Source: Candidatus Cloacimonadota bacterium
GTDB lineage: Bacteria > Cloacimonadota > Cloacimonadia > Cloacimonadales > Cloacimonadaceae
Direction of reading: 5' to 3'
DNA: 27,708 bases
Assembly: GCA_023421135.1 (NCBI GenBank)
Contig: JAEZUG010000069.1
Span: 1-27,708 of the forward strand
The notes under the pieces are model-generated. The model did not search any database. It had not been told where the DNA came from and worked only from the letters and a program-made list of their open reading frames with translations. Made by a program: the position numbers and the translations under genes. The stretch's first letter is position 1, and each line of letters opens with the position of its first letter. Of the stretch, positions 14,635 through 22,616 are shown in pieces.

Positions 14635-15117
14635 GTGATTATTCCCGCCTCCGGCAAAGGCCTCCGCTTTGGAGGACCCAAGGTGAACGCCTTGCTGGAG
14701 ACGGGAGAAACCTTTCTGGAGCGCATTCTGAAGGTTTGCAGAGAGGCAGGGCTGCAGCAGCTCCATCCGGTCTTGAATCAGGATACGGAAGATATGCTTT
14801 CCAGCCTGTGTCTGGGAATATCCGAGATGCCCGGCTTCTGCCACTATCTGGTTTTTCCGGTGGATTTTCCCCATGTTCAGGTCTCCACAATCCGAGCTCT
14901 GCTAGAGGCTTCCAGGGATAATCCCCAGGCTGTGATCCGTCCCACTTACCACGGCAGAACCGGCCATCCCATCATAATCCCCGGTGCCCTGGATTTTTCC
15001 CGGAAACCTCCCCAGGGAGGATTGAGGGCACTGATCCACCACTCTGGGCTAGATATCCTCAATCTCGAGCTTAGCGACCCCGCTATCCTGCGCAATATCA
15101 ACCACCCGGGAGATTGA
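14635..15117 (+). CDS. mocA: MocA-like molybdenum cofactor nucleotidyltransferase
   Basis: A 160-residue MobA-like NTP transferase of the MocA/YgfJ type, which attaches CMP to molybdopterin for hydroxylases of the xanthine dehydrogenase family. The NTP-binding N-terminus is VIIPASGKGLRFGGPK; VFPVDFPHV carries the metal-binding Asp; GRTGHPI is the characteristic G-x-G-H-P motif; NINHPGD closes the domain. The frame has no ATG near the domain start; GTG at 14635, 8 bp after the upstream stop, is the best candidate, though no clear ribosome binding site precedes it (coupling to the upstream gene is likely). It is somewhat shorter than typical members (about 190). It fits as maturation partner of the Mo subunit encoded at 8523-10742. 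Confidence 0.8.
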   Translation: MIIPASGKGLRFGGPKVNALLETGETFLERILKVCREAGLQQLHPVLNQDTEDMLSSLCLGISEMPGFCHYLVFPVDFPHVQVSTIRALLEASRDNPQAVIRPTYHGRTGHPIIIPGALDFSRKPPQGGLRALIHHSGLDILNLELSDPAILRNINHPGD

Positions 15118-15345
15118 TCCCGGCTTTGCAGGGCTTCCAGCCCCACCTCGCCACCACCATCCGCACTCTGAACAGTCTGGAGTAATCTTCTCCCATATCG
15201 TATAGATCATAAGTTGCCTGGCAGGATTTGCACACCTCTATCGATCACGAATCCAAGGACAGACACATTTTCCTCTGATTATCCGCTATTACAGGTTATA
15301 TTGTCTCACAAGAATACAAGATAGAATCTGGAATGAGGGAAGTAT
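15118..15345. other. Intergenic spacer after the purine operon
   Basis: This 228-bp stretch holds no gene of normal size. A 23-codon frame starting at TTG 15114 and ending at 15185 (reading IPALQGFQPHLATTIRTLNSLE) keeps the codon style of a gene and could be a remnant. No T-tailed terminator is visible. AT-rich sequence at about 15290-15325 may hold the promoter for the lipocalin operon, but no convincing -35/-10 pair stands out. Confidence 0.45.
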
Positions 15346-15858
15346 ATGAGCTTCATTATATTTATTATGGTGGTGCTGGTCTCACTAACGGCCTGTTCCG
15401 CCCCTTTTAAGACAGTTGATTACGTGGATATTCCACGCTTTATGGGAGATTGGTACGTAATTGCCATCATCCCAAATTTCGTGGAGAAAAACGCCCATAA
15501 CAGCATAGAGTCCTACAAGCTGAACCCGGATGGCACCATTGCCACCACCTTCACTTTCCGCAAAGGGAGTCCGGATGGCAAACAAGTGGTCATGCATCCC
15601 AAGGGCAGAGTGTATAACACAGAAACCAATGCCGAATGGCGCATGAGAGTCTTCTGGCCCATCTGGGCAAAGTATCTCATCATAGACCTTGCAGAAGACT
15701 ACCGTTACACCGCCATTGGAGTTCCCAACCGCAAGTGGTTGTGGATCATGAGCCGAACTCCGCAGATGAACGAGGCAGATTACAATGCAGTGCTCGCCAA
15801 GCTCCGGACTCTGGGCTATGACACAAGCAAGATAAAGAAGATTCCGCAGGTGTGGTAA
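15346..15858 (+). CDS. blc: Blc-like outer-membrane lipocalin
   Basis: A 170-residue bacterial lipocalin. Residues 1-16 are a hydrophobic signal ending in the lipobox LTAC (Cys17). The lipocalin signature lies at FMGDWYVIAIIP (about residues 32-43, Trp36 in G-x-W), the strand region IATTFTFRKGSPDGK follows, and the closing motif YTAIGVPNRKWLWIMSRTP is typical of the Blc group. E. coli Blc is 177 residues and binds lysophospholipids. The start ATG has GAGGGAAG a few nt upstream. The stop is 3 bp before a fatty-acid-kinase-like gene, supporting a role in handling fatty acids or lysolipids at the outer membrane. Confidence 0.9.
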   Translation: MSFIIFIMVVLVSLTACSAPFKTVDYVDIPRFMGDWYVIAIIPNFVEKNAHNSIESYKLNPDGTIATTFTFRKGSPDGKQVVMHPKGRVYNTETNAEWRMRVFWPIWAKYLIIDLAEDYRYTAIGVPNRKWLWIMSRTPQMNEADYNAVLAKLRTLGYDTSKIKKIPQVW

Positions 15859-15861
15859 GAA

Positions 15862-17634
15862 ATGAAGATAGCATATCTGGATGGCTACAGGTTTTATCGT
15901 GTGCTGCAGGTGGGAGCTCAGGCCATCATCTCCAATCAGAAGGAATTGGATAGGATAAACGTCTTCCCCGTGGCTGATGCCGATACTGGCTTAAACATGG
16001 CAATGACCATGGAAGCAGTGCTCACCGGCGCTAAGGTGAGCCGTAATCTCAAATCCACTCTCCGTTCTGTAGCAGATGCCGCCTTGATGGGTGCCAGAGG
16101 CAATTCCGGCATTATCCTGGCGCAATATCTGCACGGCCTCAGCGCCGAAGTTCCGGATCTGGAAAGCGTTCCCACCCATAGTTTTGCCCAGAGCGCTCAG
16201 AATGCCGTGAAGCATCTCTACCGCTCCCTGATGAACCCGGTGGAAGGCACTATCCTCACCGTGATCCGGGAATGGAGCGAGCATCTCACCCGGGGCAAGG
16301 AACAGGATTTTGGCGTCCTGATTCCGGAATCTCTGGAACAGGCCAAAAAATCCCTCAGCGAGACCCCGCAAAAGCTCAAAGCTCTGGCAGATGCCAAGGT
16401 AGTGGATGCCGGAGCCAGCGGCTTTGTGATCCTTTTGGAAGCCATTGTGGATTTCATCCGCAGGGGATCCTTACGCAAGCTGGGAACCGCCGTTATAGCT
16501 CCCAGCTCCGCTGCCGAAAGCCATAGCTCCGCGCCCGGAGAATATCGTTATTGCTCCGAAGCAATTTTTGCGAACAACGGTTCAGACCCTGAGTACCTCA
16601 AAACTCTCCTGAGTCCCCTGGGCGATTCCCTGATTCTGGCAGGAGGAGCCGAGAAGCTTCATATCCACATCCATAGCAACGATCCGGAAAGGGTCTTCGA
16701 GAGCTTGCAAGCCCTGGGAACTCTCAGCGCCATCAAGGTGGACGATATGCAGCGTCAATACGAGACCAGCCACCAAAGGAAGTTTCCCATCGGGATTATC
16801 ACGGATAGCGCTTGCGATCTCCCGGATGAATTCATGGATAGATATCAGATTATGCGGATAGCTTTTGGCATCAGCTTTGGCAAGGATTTCTATCTGGATC
16901 GTTACACACTGCAACCGGAGAGTTTTTACCGCAAGCTCATCACGAGCAAGCACCATCCCGTCAGCTCTCAACCATCTCCTCAGAGCCTGCAAAGCGCCAT
17001 TGATCACATGGTGGAAAACTATGACAAAGTCTTTGCCATTCACATCTCAGATCACCTCAGCGGAATCTATCAGAGCGCTTCGGCTTACAGTGCCGGAAGA
17101 GATGAAGACAAGCTGCAGGTAGTCAATTCCCGGCAACTCTCTGTTTCGGAGGGATTGCTGGTGCTCCGGGTGGCGCGGGCGATAGAATCCGGCCTGAGTT
17201 TTGCTCAGATCAATGCTCTTCTGGATACCTGGATCGAAAACACCCATATTTACACGGATATCAATACCTTGAAGTATATGGTTCGCGGAGGCAGAGTGCC
17301 ACCCCTGGCAGGTTTTTTGGCAGCGCTGCTCAATCTCAAGCCCATCGTCGGTTTGGATCGGGAAGGCAAAGCCAAAGTGACCGGAAAGAGCTTTAGCCGG
17401 GCTCGAAACATGAAAAAGATCATCGCCATGATTGAGACTAATCTGCGCGATAGAGCCTTGTGGGAATATGCAATAGTGCACGCTCAAGCTCCTGCCCGGG
17501 CAGAAAACTATGCCCGGATTTTGAGCGATATCACCGGAAAAGCTCCCGCCTATATCATGCCTCTCTCACCTGTGATTGGCGTGCATAATGGCATCGGAAC
17601 TGTGGGAATAGGAGTGATTTATGAGCCCCATTGA
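15862..17634 (+). CDS. DhaL/FakA-DegV/FakB fusion protein
   Basis: A 590-residue fusion of domains that in Firmicutes form the two-protein fatty acid kinase. Residues 1-~200 are a DhaL (DAK2) kinase domain with the metal/ATP motif NVFPVADADTGLN (Asp39, Asp41) and ARGNSGIIL. Residues ~228-300 resemble the FakA C-terminal region (RYCSEAIF, LHIHIHSNDP, IKVDDMQRQ). Residues ~308-590 are a DegV/FakB fatty-acid-binding domain (ITDSACDLP, HPVSSQPS, SGIYQSA, RGGRVP). FakB presents a fatty acid for phosphorylation by FakA; covalent linkage would fix the pairing. The gene sits 3 bp after a lipocalin gene and overlaps the next by 14 bp. The middle part is shorter than in S. aureus FakA (about 550 residues alone). 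Confidence 0.85.
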   Translation: MKIAYLDGYRFYRVLQVGAQAIISNQKELDRINVFPVADADTGLNMAMTMEAVLTGAKVSRNLKSTLRSVADAALMGARGNSGIILAQYLHGLSAEVPDLESVPTHSFAQSAQNAVKHLYRSLMNPVEGTILTVIREWSEHLTRGKEQDFGVLIPESLEQAKKSLSETPQKLKALADAKVVDAGASGFVILLEAIVDFIRRGSLRKLGTAVIAPSSAAESHSSAPGEYRYCSEAIFANNGSDPEYLKTLLSPLGDSLILAGGAEKLHIHIHSNDPERVFESLQALGTLSAIKVDDMQRQYETSHQRKFPIGIITDSACDLPDEFMDRYQIMRIAFGISFGKDFYLDRYTLQPESFYRKLITSKHHPVSSQPSPQSLQSAIDHMVENYDKVFAIHISDHLSGIYQSASAYSAGRDEDKLQVVNSRQLSVSEGLLVLRVARAIESGLSFAQINALLDTWIENTHIYTDINTLKYMVRGGRVPPLAGFLAALLNLKPIVGLDREGKAKVTGKSFSRARNMKKIIAMIETNLRDRALWEYAIVHAQAPARAENYARILSDITGKAPAYIMPLSPVIGVHNGIGTVGIGVIYEPH

Positions 17635-18403
17635 TGCAATACTGATAGTAATTTTGGCAGTTTTCTGCTATATGACAGCCCTCTTTCTGCTGGCTGTGAA
17701 GCTCAAGCGCAATGATCTGGTGGATAATGCCTGGGGCATGGGCTTTGTGCTGATCTCCGAGCTCTATCTGGCTCTGCAACCCAGCTCAGATTGGCGCAGA
17801 CTGCTGATCACCGGATTGATCACGATCTGGGCCATCCGGCTCTCCTGGTTTCTGCTGCGACGCTACCGGAACCGCAAGGAAGATTTCCGTTATGCCCAGT
17901 GGCGTCAGGACTGGGGCAAGAACTGGATGTGGCGCAGCTATCTACAGGTTTTTCTGCTGCAGGGTTTCTTCATGCTCACGATTGCCTACCCCGTATTTCT
18001 ATACACGCGTCCGGCCGTGAATCCTTCTCTCTGGATAGATCTGGCTGGCGTCCTGATCTGGATCACGGGATTCTTCTTCGAGGCAGTCGGCGATGCTCAG
18101 ATGCGTGCCTTCAAAAGCGATCCGGCCAACCGGGGCAAAGTGATGAATCGCGGACTCTGGCGCTATACCAGACATCCCAATTACTTCGGCGAATCCACCA
18201 TGTGGTGGGGCATCTTCATCCTTTCACTGAATTTCCAGCAGGGCTATTTGGCTCTGGCCAGCCCGGTGATCATCACCACTCTGCTCCTCAAAGTCTCCGG
18301 CATCCCCCTCCTGGAAAAGAAGTATAAGGATAAACCCGAATACCAAAGCTACATCCACAGAACCAGCTCCTTTCTGCCGCTGCCACCCAAGAAAGAGATT
18401 TAG
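17621..18403 (+). CDS. DUF1295 steroid-reductase/ICMT-like membrane protein
   Basis: A 260-residue integral membrane protein of the DUF1295 family (3-oxo-5-alpha-steroid 4-dehydrogenase/isoprenylcysteine methyltransferase-like fold). About six hydrophobic segments are visible (residues ~5-25, 40-55, 60-80, 110-130, 138-157, 200-230). The family signature is NRGLWRYTRHPNYFGE (about 177-192), followed by a tryptophan-rich helix and a C-terminal LLEKKY motif. GGAGTG precedes the ATG inside the 3' end of the upstream gene, and the frames overlap by 14 bp. It probably modifies a lipid; substrate and reaction (reduction or methylation) are unknown. Confidence 0.85.
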   Translation: MSPIDAILIVILAVFCYMTALFLLAVKLKRNDLVDNAWGMGFVLISELYLALQPSSDWRRLLITGLITIWAIRLSWFLLRRYRNRKEDFRYAQWRQDWGKNWMWRSYLQVFLLQGFFMLTIAYPVFLYTRPAVNPSLWIDLAGVLIWITGFFFEAVGDAQMRAFKSDPANRGKVMNRGLWRYTRHPNYFGESTMWWGIFILSLNFQQGYLALASPVIITTLLLKVSGIPLLEKKYKDKPEYQSYIHRTSSFLPLPPKKEI

Positions 18404-18450
18404 ATTGCAAGCGGACTAAGATGAAGAGGATGAACCACCCCACCTAATCC

Positions 18451-18513
18451 TACATTGTACATTGTACATCGTACATCGTACATTCTACATCCTACATTGT
18501 ACATCGTACATCA
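18451..18513. repeat. Nine-unit heptamer array TACATYN
   Basis: Nine consecutive 7-bp units of the form TACAT(T/C)N (TACATTG, TACATCG, TACATTC, TACATCC, TACATCA). It is part of the gene-free spacer 18404-18699 between the convergent DUF1295 and hsdR genes. No CRISPR-like spacer structure. Confidence 0.8.
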
Positions 18514-18558
18514 CATAACACTCTATACACTGTTTAAAAGATCACAGGGAGCCATATC

Positions 18559-18598
18559 GTCATCACGTCACCACGTCACCACGTTACAACGTCCCCTC
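18559..18598. repeat. 8-bp tandem array GTCACCAC
   Basis: Units GTCATCAC, GTCACCAC, GTCACCAC, GTTACAAC and a degenerate GTCCCCTC. It follows the heptamer array after about 45 bp. Confidence 0.6.
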
Positions 18599-18610
18599 AC
18601 TTCTTATAAG

Positions 18611-18646
18611 GTGACACTTTTGCCTGTAAGTTGACACTTTTCTGTA
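18611..18646. repeat. 20-bp direct repeat around TGACACTTTT
   Basis: GTGACACTTTTGCCTGTA (18611-18628) is partly repeated as TTGACACTTTTCTGTA (18631-18646). The motif resembles ends of some insertion sequences, but no transposase or matching opposite end is present, so this may be only a relic. The rest of the spacer to 18699 shows nothing I can name, including no clear terminator for either flanking operon. Confidence 0.35.
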
Positions 18647-18699
18647 GAATCTTTTCCGCAGGCGTGGAACCTGTTTTCCTGTAACTATTTACGAAGTCG

Positions 18700-21600
18700 T
18701 TAAATTTCTATCTCTCCACAGATCAGTTCCGCTTGCTCGATCACCAGATCGGTAGCTTCTTCTGTCTTATCCGGAGGATATCCATATTTACGCAGGATTC
18801 GCTTCACCATCACCCTCAGTTTTGCCCGTGCTTGTTCCCGGATTGCCCAATCAATTGTAACATTCTTTCTCACTGTTGCAATCAGTTCTTTGGCAATAGC
18901 TTTCAGTGTGTCGTCTCCCAGCTCCATCACAGCGCTGTCGTTGGTTTCCAGAGCATCATAAAATGCCACTTCATCTTCAGTCAGTTTCAGCTTTTCGCCC
19001 CGCTGTTCCGCTTCTCTGATTTCTTTGGCGATATTGATAAGCTCTGCTATCACCCTGGCTGCCTCAATCGTGCGGTTTTGATACTTGCGAATGCTCTCTG
19101 CCAACATCTCCGCAAAAGAGCGGGATTGCACCGCATTACGCCGAAATCTTACCTTGATCTCGTCATTAAGCAGCTTACGCAGAAGTTCCACTGCCAGATT
19201 CCGGTGCGGCATATTGCGCACTTCTTCCAGGAACTCATCTGATAGTATAGAGATATCCGGCTTGTCTAGTCCCGCTGCTTCAAATATATCGATCACCCTG
19301 TCACTGGTGATGGCTGCTGAAACCAATTGCTTGATCGCCGTCTCCATCCCCAGGCCGCCATCTTCTGTCTTGCGGGAGGATTTGACTATTGCCGCCTTCA
19401 CAGTCTGGAAAAAGCCCACTGCTTCACGCAGTTCCAGAGCATCATCATGCGGCACCGCCAGGGCAAAAGCTCTGGTCAGTTTTGCCACCAGTTCGATCAG
19501 GTGGGTCTTGCCATTTTCCTGCCCCAGGATGAATTCCTGAGCCGGAGCTATGATGCGCAGCTTATCCCGGGCATCTCCCGTGAGCCAGATCGTCCAATCA
19601 AAGCCGTCAAAGAGCCTCAGGCACTGTTCATACTGCTCTTTGAGGATCCTCACTGCCTCTTCCTGATCCAAGGCAACCTTGTCTCTACCTCCGGACTGTG
19701 TATAGGTTGCCAGAGCTTTCTTCAGCTCCTCCGCCAAGCCCAGATAATCTACAATCAGACCACCCGGTTTGTCTTTGTAAACCCTGTTTACTCTGGCAAT
19801 TGCCTGCATCAAGCCGTGTCCGTGCATGGGCTTGTCTATGTACATCGTGTGCAGACAGGGCACATCAAAGCCTGTGAGCCACATATCTCTCACGATCACT
19901 ATCCGGACCGGATCCAGAGGATTCTTGAATCTCTCGGCTATCCTGTCTCTGCCTTCCTTGCTGCGCAGATGTTTCTGATATTCCGGTGGATCGGCAGGAG
20001 AGCCCGTCATCACCACTTTGATCTGTCCGCTTGCGTCGTCAGTACTATCCCAATCCGGTCTGCGGCTGATGATTGCATTATAGAGTTCCACACAGATCCG
20101 GCGACTCATACAGACTATCATAGCCTTGCCTTCCAAAGCATCACTGCGTTTATCCCAATGCTGCAGGATGTCCTCGGTCACCAGTCCGATCCGCTTCTCG
20201 GTACCAACCACTGCCTCCAGGGCAGCCCATTTGGTCTTGAGCTTTTCCTTCTCATCCGATTCTCGGTCTTCGGTGAGCTCTTCAAACTTCTCATCCAGAT
20301 GCGGTTTTTCCTGTTCCACCAGTTCCAGCCTGGCCAGCCTGCTCTCGTAATAGATCGGCACTGTGGCATTATCCAGCACCGCCTGCTGGATATCGTAGAT
20401 ACTGATGTAATCCCCAAAGACAGCTCTGGTATTGCGATCAGTCAGCTCCACCGGGGTTCCTGTGAAAGCAATGAATCCGGCATTGGGCAAAGCGTCCCGC
20501 AGATTTCTGGCAAAGCCATCGATAAAGTCATACTGGCTGCGATGCGCTTCATCGGCAATCACGATGATATTGCGCCGTTCACTCAGCAGCGGAAAGTCCA
20601 TTCCTCTCTCATCCGGCATAAACTTCTGAATAGTGGTAAAGATCACACCTCCGGAGGCAACCCGCAGCAGCTCCCGCAGGTGCTTTCTATCCCCGGCTTG
20701 TCTGGGAGTCTGCCGAATCAAGCCCTGGCATTGGCAAAAGGTCCTGAAGAGCTGATCATCCAGATCGTTTCGATCGGTCAGTACCACCAGAGTGGGATTT
20801 TCCATTGCCGGATGCTGAATTATCCTGCCCGCATAAAAAGCCATCGTGAGGCTCTTGCCGCTGCCCTGAGTGTGCCAAACCACTCCGCAGCGGTGATCTC
20901 CATATAGAGAAGTGGCATTTACAGTATTATCCACAGCTATGTTGACAGCGTAGAATTGGTGATATCCTGCCAGTTTCTTGATCAATCCACTTCTTGTTTC
21001 CTCATAGACGATGAAATACCGGATGATCTCCAGCAGGTTTTGGGGTGTGAAGACTCCTTTGAGCATGACTTCCAGGCTGGAAAGAGCCAGCTCTTCCCGG
21101 GAACGTCCCTTCTCATCCATCTCACGCCAGGGCAGCATCCACTCCCGGCCGGAACTGATCGTGCCCACCCGGGAATCCAATCCGTCACTCACCGCGATCA
21201 CTGCGTTATGTGTAAAAAGCGAGGGTATCTGCTGCAGATAGGTGAGTAGCTGATTGTGCGCACTCCAGATGGTGGCATTCTGGTCCACCGGACTCTTGAG
21301 CTCGATCACGCCCACTGCCAGCCCATTGAGATAGATCACAATATCCGGGCGCCTCAGTCCCTTGCCTTCTATAACGGTCAATTGACTCTCGGCTCCAAAG
21401 CTATTGCTATCCCAATGCTCAAAGTCGATCACTCTGGCAGCAGCATGCCGCATCTGGCCATCCTCCCGATAAGCCACCGGAATCCCTTCCACCAGATACT
21501 TGTGCATCTTTCGGTTGGAAGCCAATAAGCCTGCCTCTGTGGGTTTGGTGATCAGCCTTAGAGCTTCCTCCAGAGCCGTTTGAGGTAACAGTGGGTTAAA

Positions 21601-21744
21601 CTGCCGCAGTTTATCCTCCAGCAGATTATGCTGGATCAGCTCCGGCACTTCTCCCTCAGCCAGTATCGGCGGATAGCTTTTGGTGCTGTAGCCCAGTTCT
21701 GAGAGGATCAGAAGGGCAAGGGATTCAAGGGGTTTCTCTTGCAT
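18700..21744 (-). CDS. hsdR: Type I restriction enzyme R subunit HsdR
   Basis: A 1014-residue type I R subunit that translocates and cuts unmodified DNA in complex with HsdM and HsdS. The N-terminal nuclease domain has RRPDIVIY (Asp134) and VIELKSP (Glu148-x-Lys150). The SF2 motor has Walker A TQGSGKS (292-298), DEAH (398-401), FTGTP (428-431), then RVNRVYKDKPGGLIVDYLG in the second RecA lobe. The C-terminal helical region ends with the usual RKYGYPP and AELI segments. The ATG at 21744 is chosen because AAAGGAA precedes it by 6 nt and homology begins there; an upstream in-frame ATG (21891) would overlap the preceding gene. All key residues are intact, so it looks active. Confidence 0.95.
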   Translation of the reverse strand: MQEKPLESLALLILSELGYSTKSYPPILAEGEVPELIQHNLLEDKLRQFNPLLPQTALEEALRLITKPTEAGLLASNRKMHKYLVEGIPVAYREDGQMRHAAARVIDFEHWDSNSFGAESQLTVIEGKGLRRPDIVIYLNGLAVGVIELKSPVDQNATIWSAHNQLLTYLQQIPSLFTHNAVIAVSDGLDSRVGTISSGREWMLPWREMDEKGRSREELALSSLEVMLKGVFTPQNLLEIIRYFIVYEETRSGLIKKLAGYHQFYAVNIAVDNTVNATSLYGDHRCGVVWHTQGSGKSLTMAFYAGRIIQHPAMENPTLVVLTDRNDLDDQLFRTFCQCQGLIRQTPRQAGDRKHLRELLRVASGGVIFTTIQKFMPDERGMDFPLLSERRNIIVIADEAHRSQYDFIDGFARNLRDALPNAGFIAFTGTPVELTDRNTRAVFGDYISIYDIQQAVLDNATVPIYYESRLARLELVEQEKPHLDEKFEELTEDRESDEKEKLKTKWAALEAVVGTEKRIGLVTEDILQHWDKRSDALEGKAMIVCMSRRICVELYNAIISRRPDWDSTDDASGQIKVVMTGSPADPPEYQKHLRSKEGRDRIAERFKNPLDPVRIVIVRDMWLTGFDVPCLHTMYIDKPMHGHGLMQAIARVNRVYKDKPGGLIVDYLGLAEELKKALATYTQSGGRDKVALDQEEAVRILKEQYEQCLRLFDGFDWTIWLTGDARDKLRIIAPAQEFILGQENGKTHLIELVAKLTRAFALAVPHDDALELREAVGFFQTVKAAIVKSSRKTEDGGLGMETAIKQLVSAAITSDRVIDIFEAAGLDKPDISILSDEFLEEVRNMPHRNLAVELLRKLLNDEIKVRFRRNAVQSRSFAEMLAESIRKYQNRTIEAARVIAELINIAKEIREAEQRGEKLKLTEDEVAFYDALETNDSAVMELGDDTLKAIAKELIATVRKNVTIDWAIREQARAKLRVMVKRILRKYGYPPDKTEEATDLVIEQAELICGEIEI

Positions 21745-21772
21745 TACAATTCCTTTGGCGATCTTAGGGATA

Positions 21773-22498
21773 TCATAACTGGTTTCTGTGTTGCTGGCGG
21801 GTTTTATAGAGCTTCTCGGTGAAGCCACCCTCTTGGATAAAGGCTTCTGCCAGAAAGTTGATCTGTCTATCAAGCATGGCACATGCCACACCGATCAGCA
21901 CCAGCGCAGCATTGGCAGCTATCTCAGAGTATTGTGGTACACGTGGCTCTGTGGGGGCTTGGGGTTTTATGGACTCTATGGACTCTATAGACTGTATGGA
22001 CGGCTCGGAAGATTCTACACTCAGTCCATTCTGTCCATAACGTCCATCTTGTCCATTCTGTCCATGTTGCAGAGCTCCCGCTCTGTTCCGCAGTTCCTTC
22101 ACCCACTCTGCCACTGCCTCGGCAGTCTGGCAGCGTCTCTGCACCAATTCTTTTCTCCGGGGATCATCATCAGCCCACAGGGCAAATCCCCGCTGCCGAA
22201 GATAGTCTTCATAATCCAGCTTGAGCTCTTCCAGGCTAGCCCTGGCAACATTGGTCAGCTTCAGTTCGGTTTTCTTGGAGGTACCGCTGGCCTGGCTGCC
22301 TTCAGCGATGTTTTGCACTCCGGATCTGGCAGCCTGAACCATCTGATCATGAGTTCGGCTAAATCTGTCGATATACCGGTCGCAGAAGCGCACCGTAAGG
22401 TCATAGACCAATTGTGCCAGTTGGAAGCTCTTCAGCTTGCGATAGCCTCCGTGCCTGGGAAGCAGTGCCTCTGCTCCGCTCTTATGTGCCGGTACCAT
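21773..22498 (-). CDS. Four-helix-bundle protein with suffix domain
   Basis: A 241-residue protein of the four-helix-bundle (23S rRNA intervening-sequence-type) family, function unknown. The N-terminal part shows LVYDLTVRFCDRYIDR, then QMVQAARSGVQNIAEGSQASG and TELKLTNVARASLEELKLDYEDYL, the family hallmark. A low-complexity linker (about residues 143-180; HGQNGQDGRYGQNG and IQSIESIESIK) is encoded by 9-bp repeats. A C-terminal helix pair (YSEIAANAALVLIGVACAMLDRQI) matches the 'suffix domain' seen in long members. AGAGGA lies upstream of the ATG, separated by eight A residues. It ends 28 bp before hsdR, so the pair is probably co-transcribed. Confidence 0.82.
   Translation of the reverse strand: MVPAHKSGAEALLPRHGGYRKLKSFQLAQLVYDLTVRFCDRYIDRFSRTHDQMVQAARSGVQNIAEGSQASGTSKKTELKLTNVARASLEELKLDYEDYLRQRGFALWADDDPRRKELVQRRCQTAEAVAEWVKELRNRAGALQHGQNGQDGRYGQNGLSVESSEPSIQSIESIESIKPQAPTEPRVPQYSEIAANAALVLIGVACAMLDRQINFLAEAFIQEGGFTEKLYKTRQQHRNQL
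21967..22068. repeat. 9-bp coding repeats in the linker of the four-helix gene
   Basis: Two in-frame arrays: TATGGACTC-type units at 21967-21999 and five 9-bp GTCCATNNN units at 22024-22068. On the coding strand they yield ESI and GQNG-type peptide repeats. Similar GTCCAT units recur upstream of the gene at 22556-22602. Confidence 0.7.
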
Positions 22499-22555
22499 TT
22501 TTTTTTCCTCTTCACCCTTTCTTAGCCTTCTCTGAATGAGCCCTCATTTCATTGT

Positions 22556-22602
22556 GTCCATTTATGTCTATTCTGTCCACTAACGTCCATCCCGTCCATC
22601 AC
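22556..22602. repeat. Intergenic GTCCAT repeats
   Basis: Five units of 9-10 bp, GTCCATTTA, GTCTATTCT, GTCCACTAAC, GTCCATCCC, GTCCATCAC. They lie 58 bp upstream of the four-helix gene and match the array inside its linker. Confidence 0.6.
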
Positions 22603-22616
22603 TGCTATACGGAACT

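Noticed and set aside
18451..18513. Possible CRISPR or telomere-like array
   Set aside because: Units are 7 bp with no unique spacers; too short and too regular for CRISPR, and there are no cas genes.
18611..18646. Insertion sequence end
   Set aside because: The TGACACTTTT motif is suggestive, but no transposase, partner end or target duplication is visible; kept only as a direct repeat.
19327..20907. 526-codon plus-strand frame opposite hsdR
   Set aside because: It lies entirely inside hsdR, which has intact nuclease and helicase motifs; the antisense product resembles nothing and shows no start signal.
21745..21891. Longer N-terminus of HsdR
   Set aside because: The extra 49 residues overlap the four-helix gene; AAAGGAA directly precedes the ATG at 21744, where family similarity starts.
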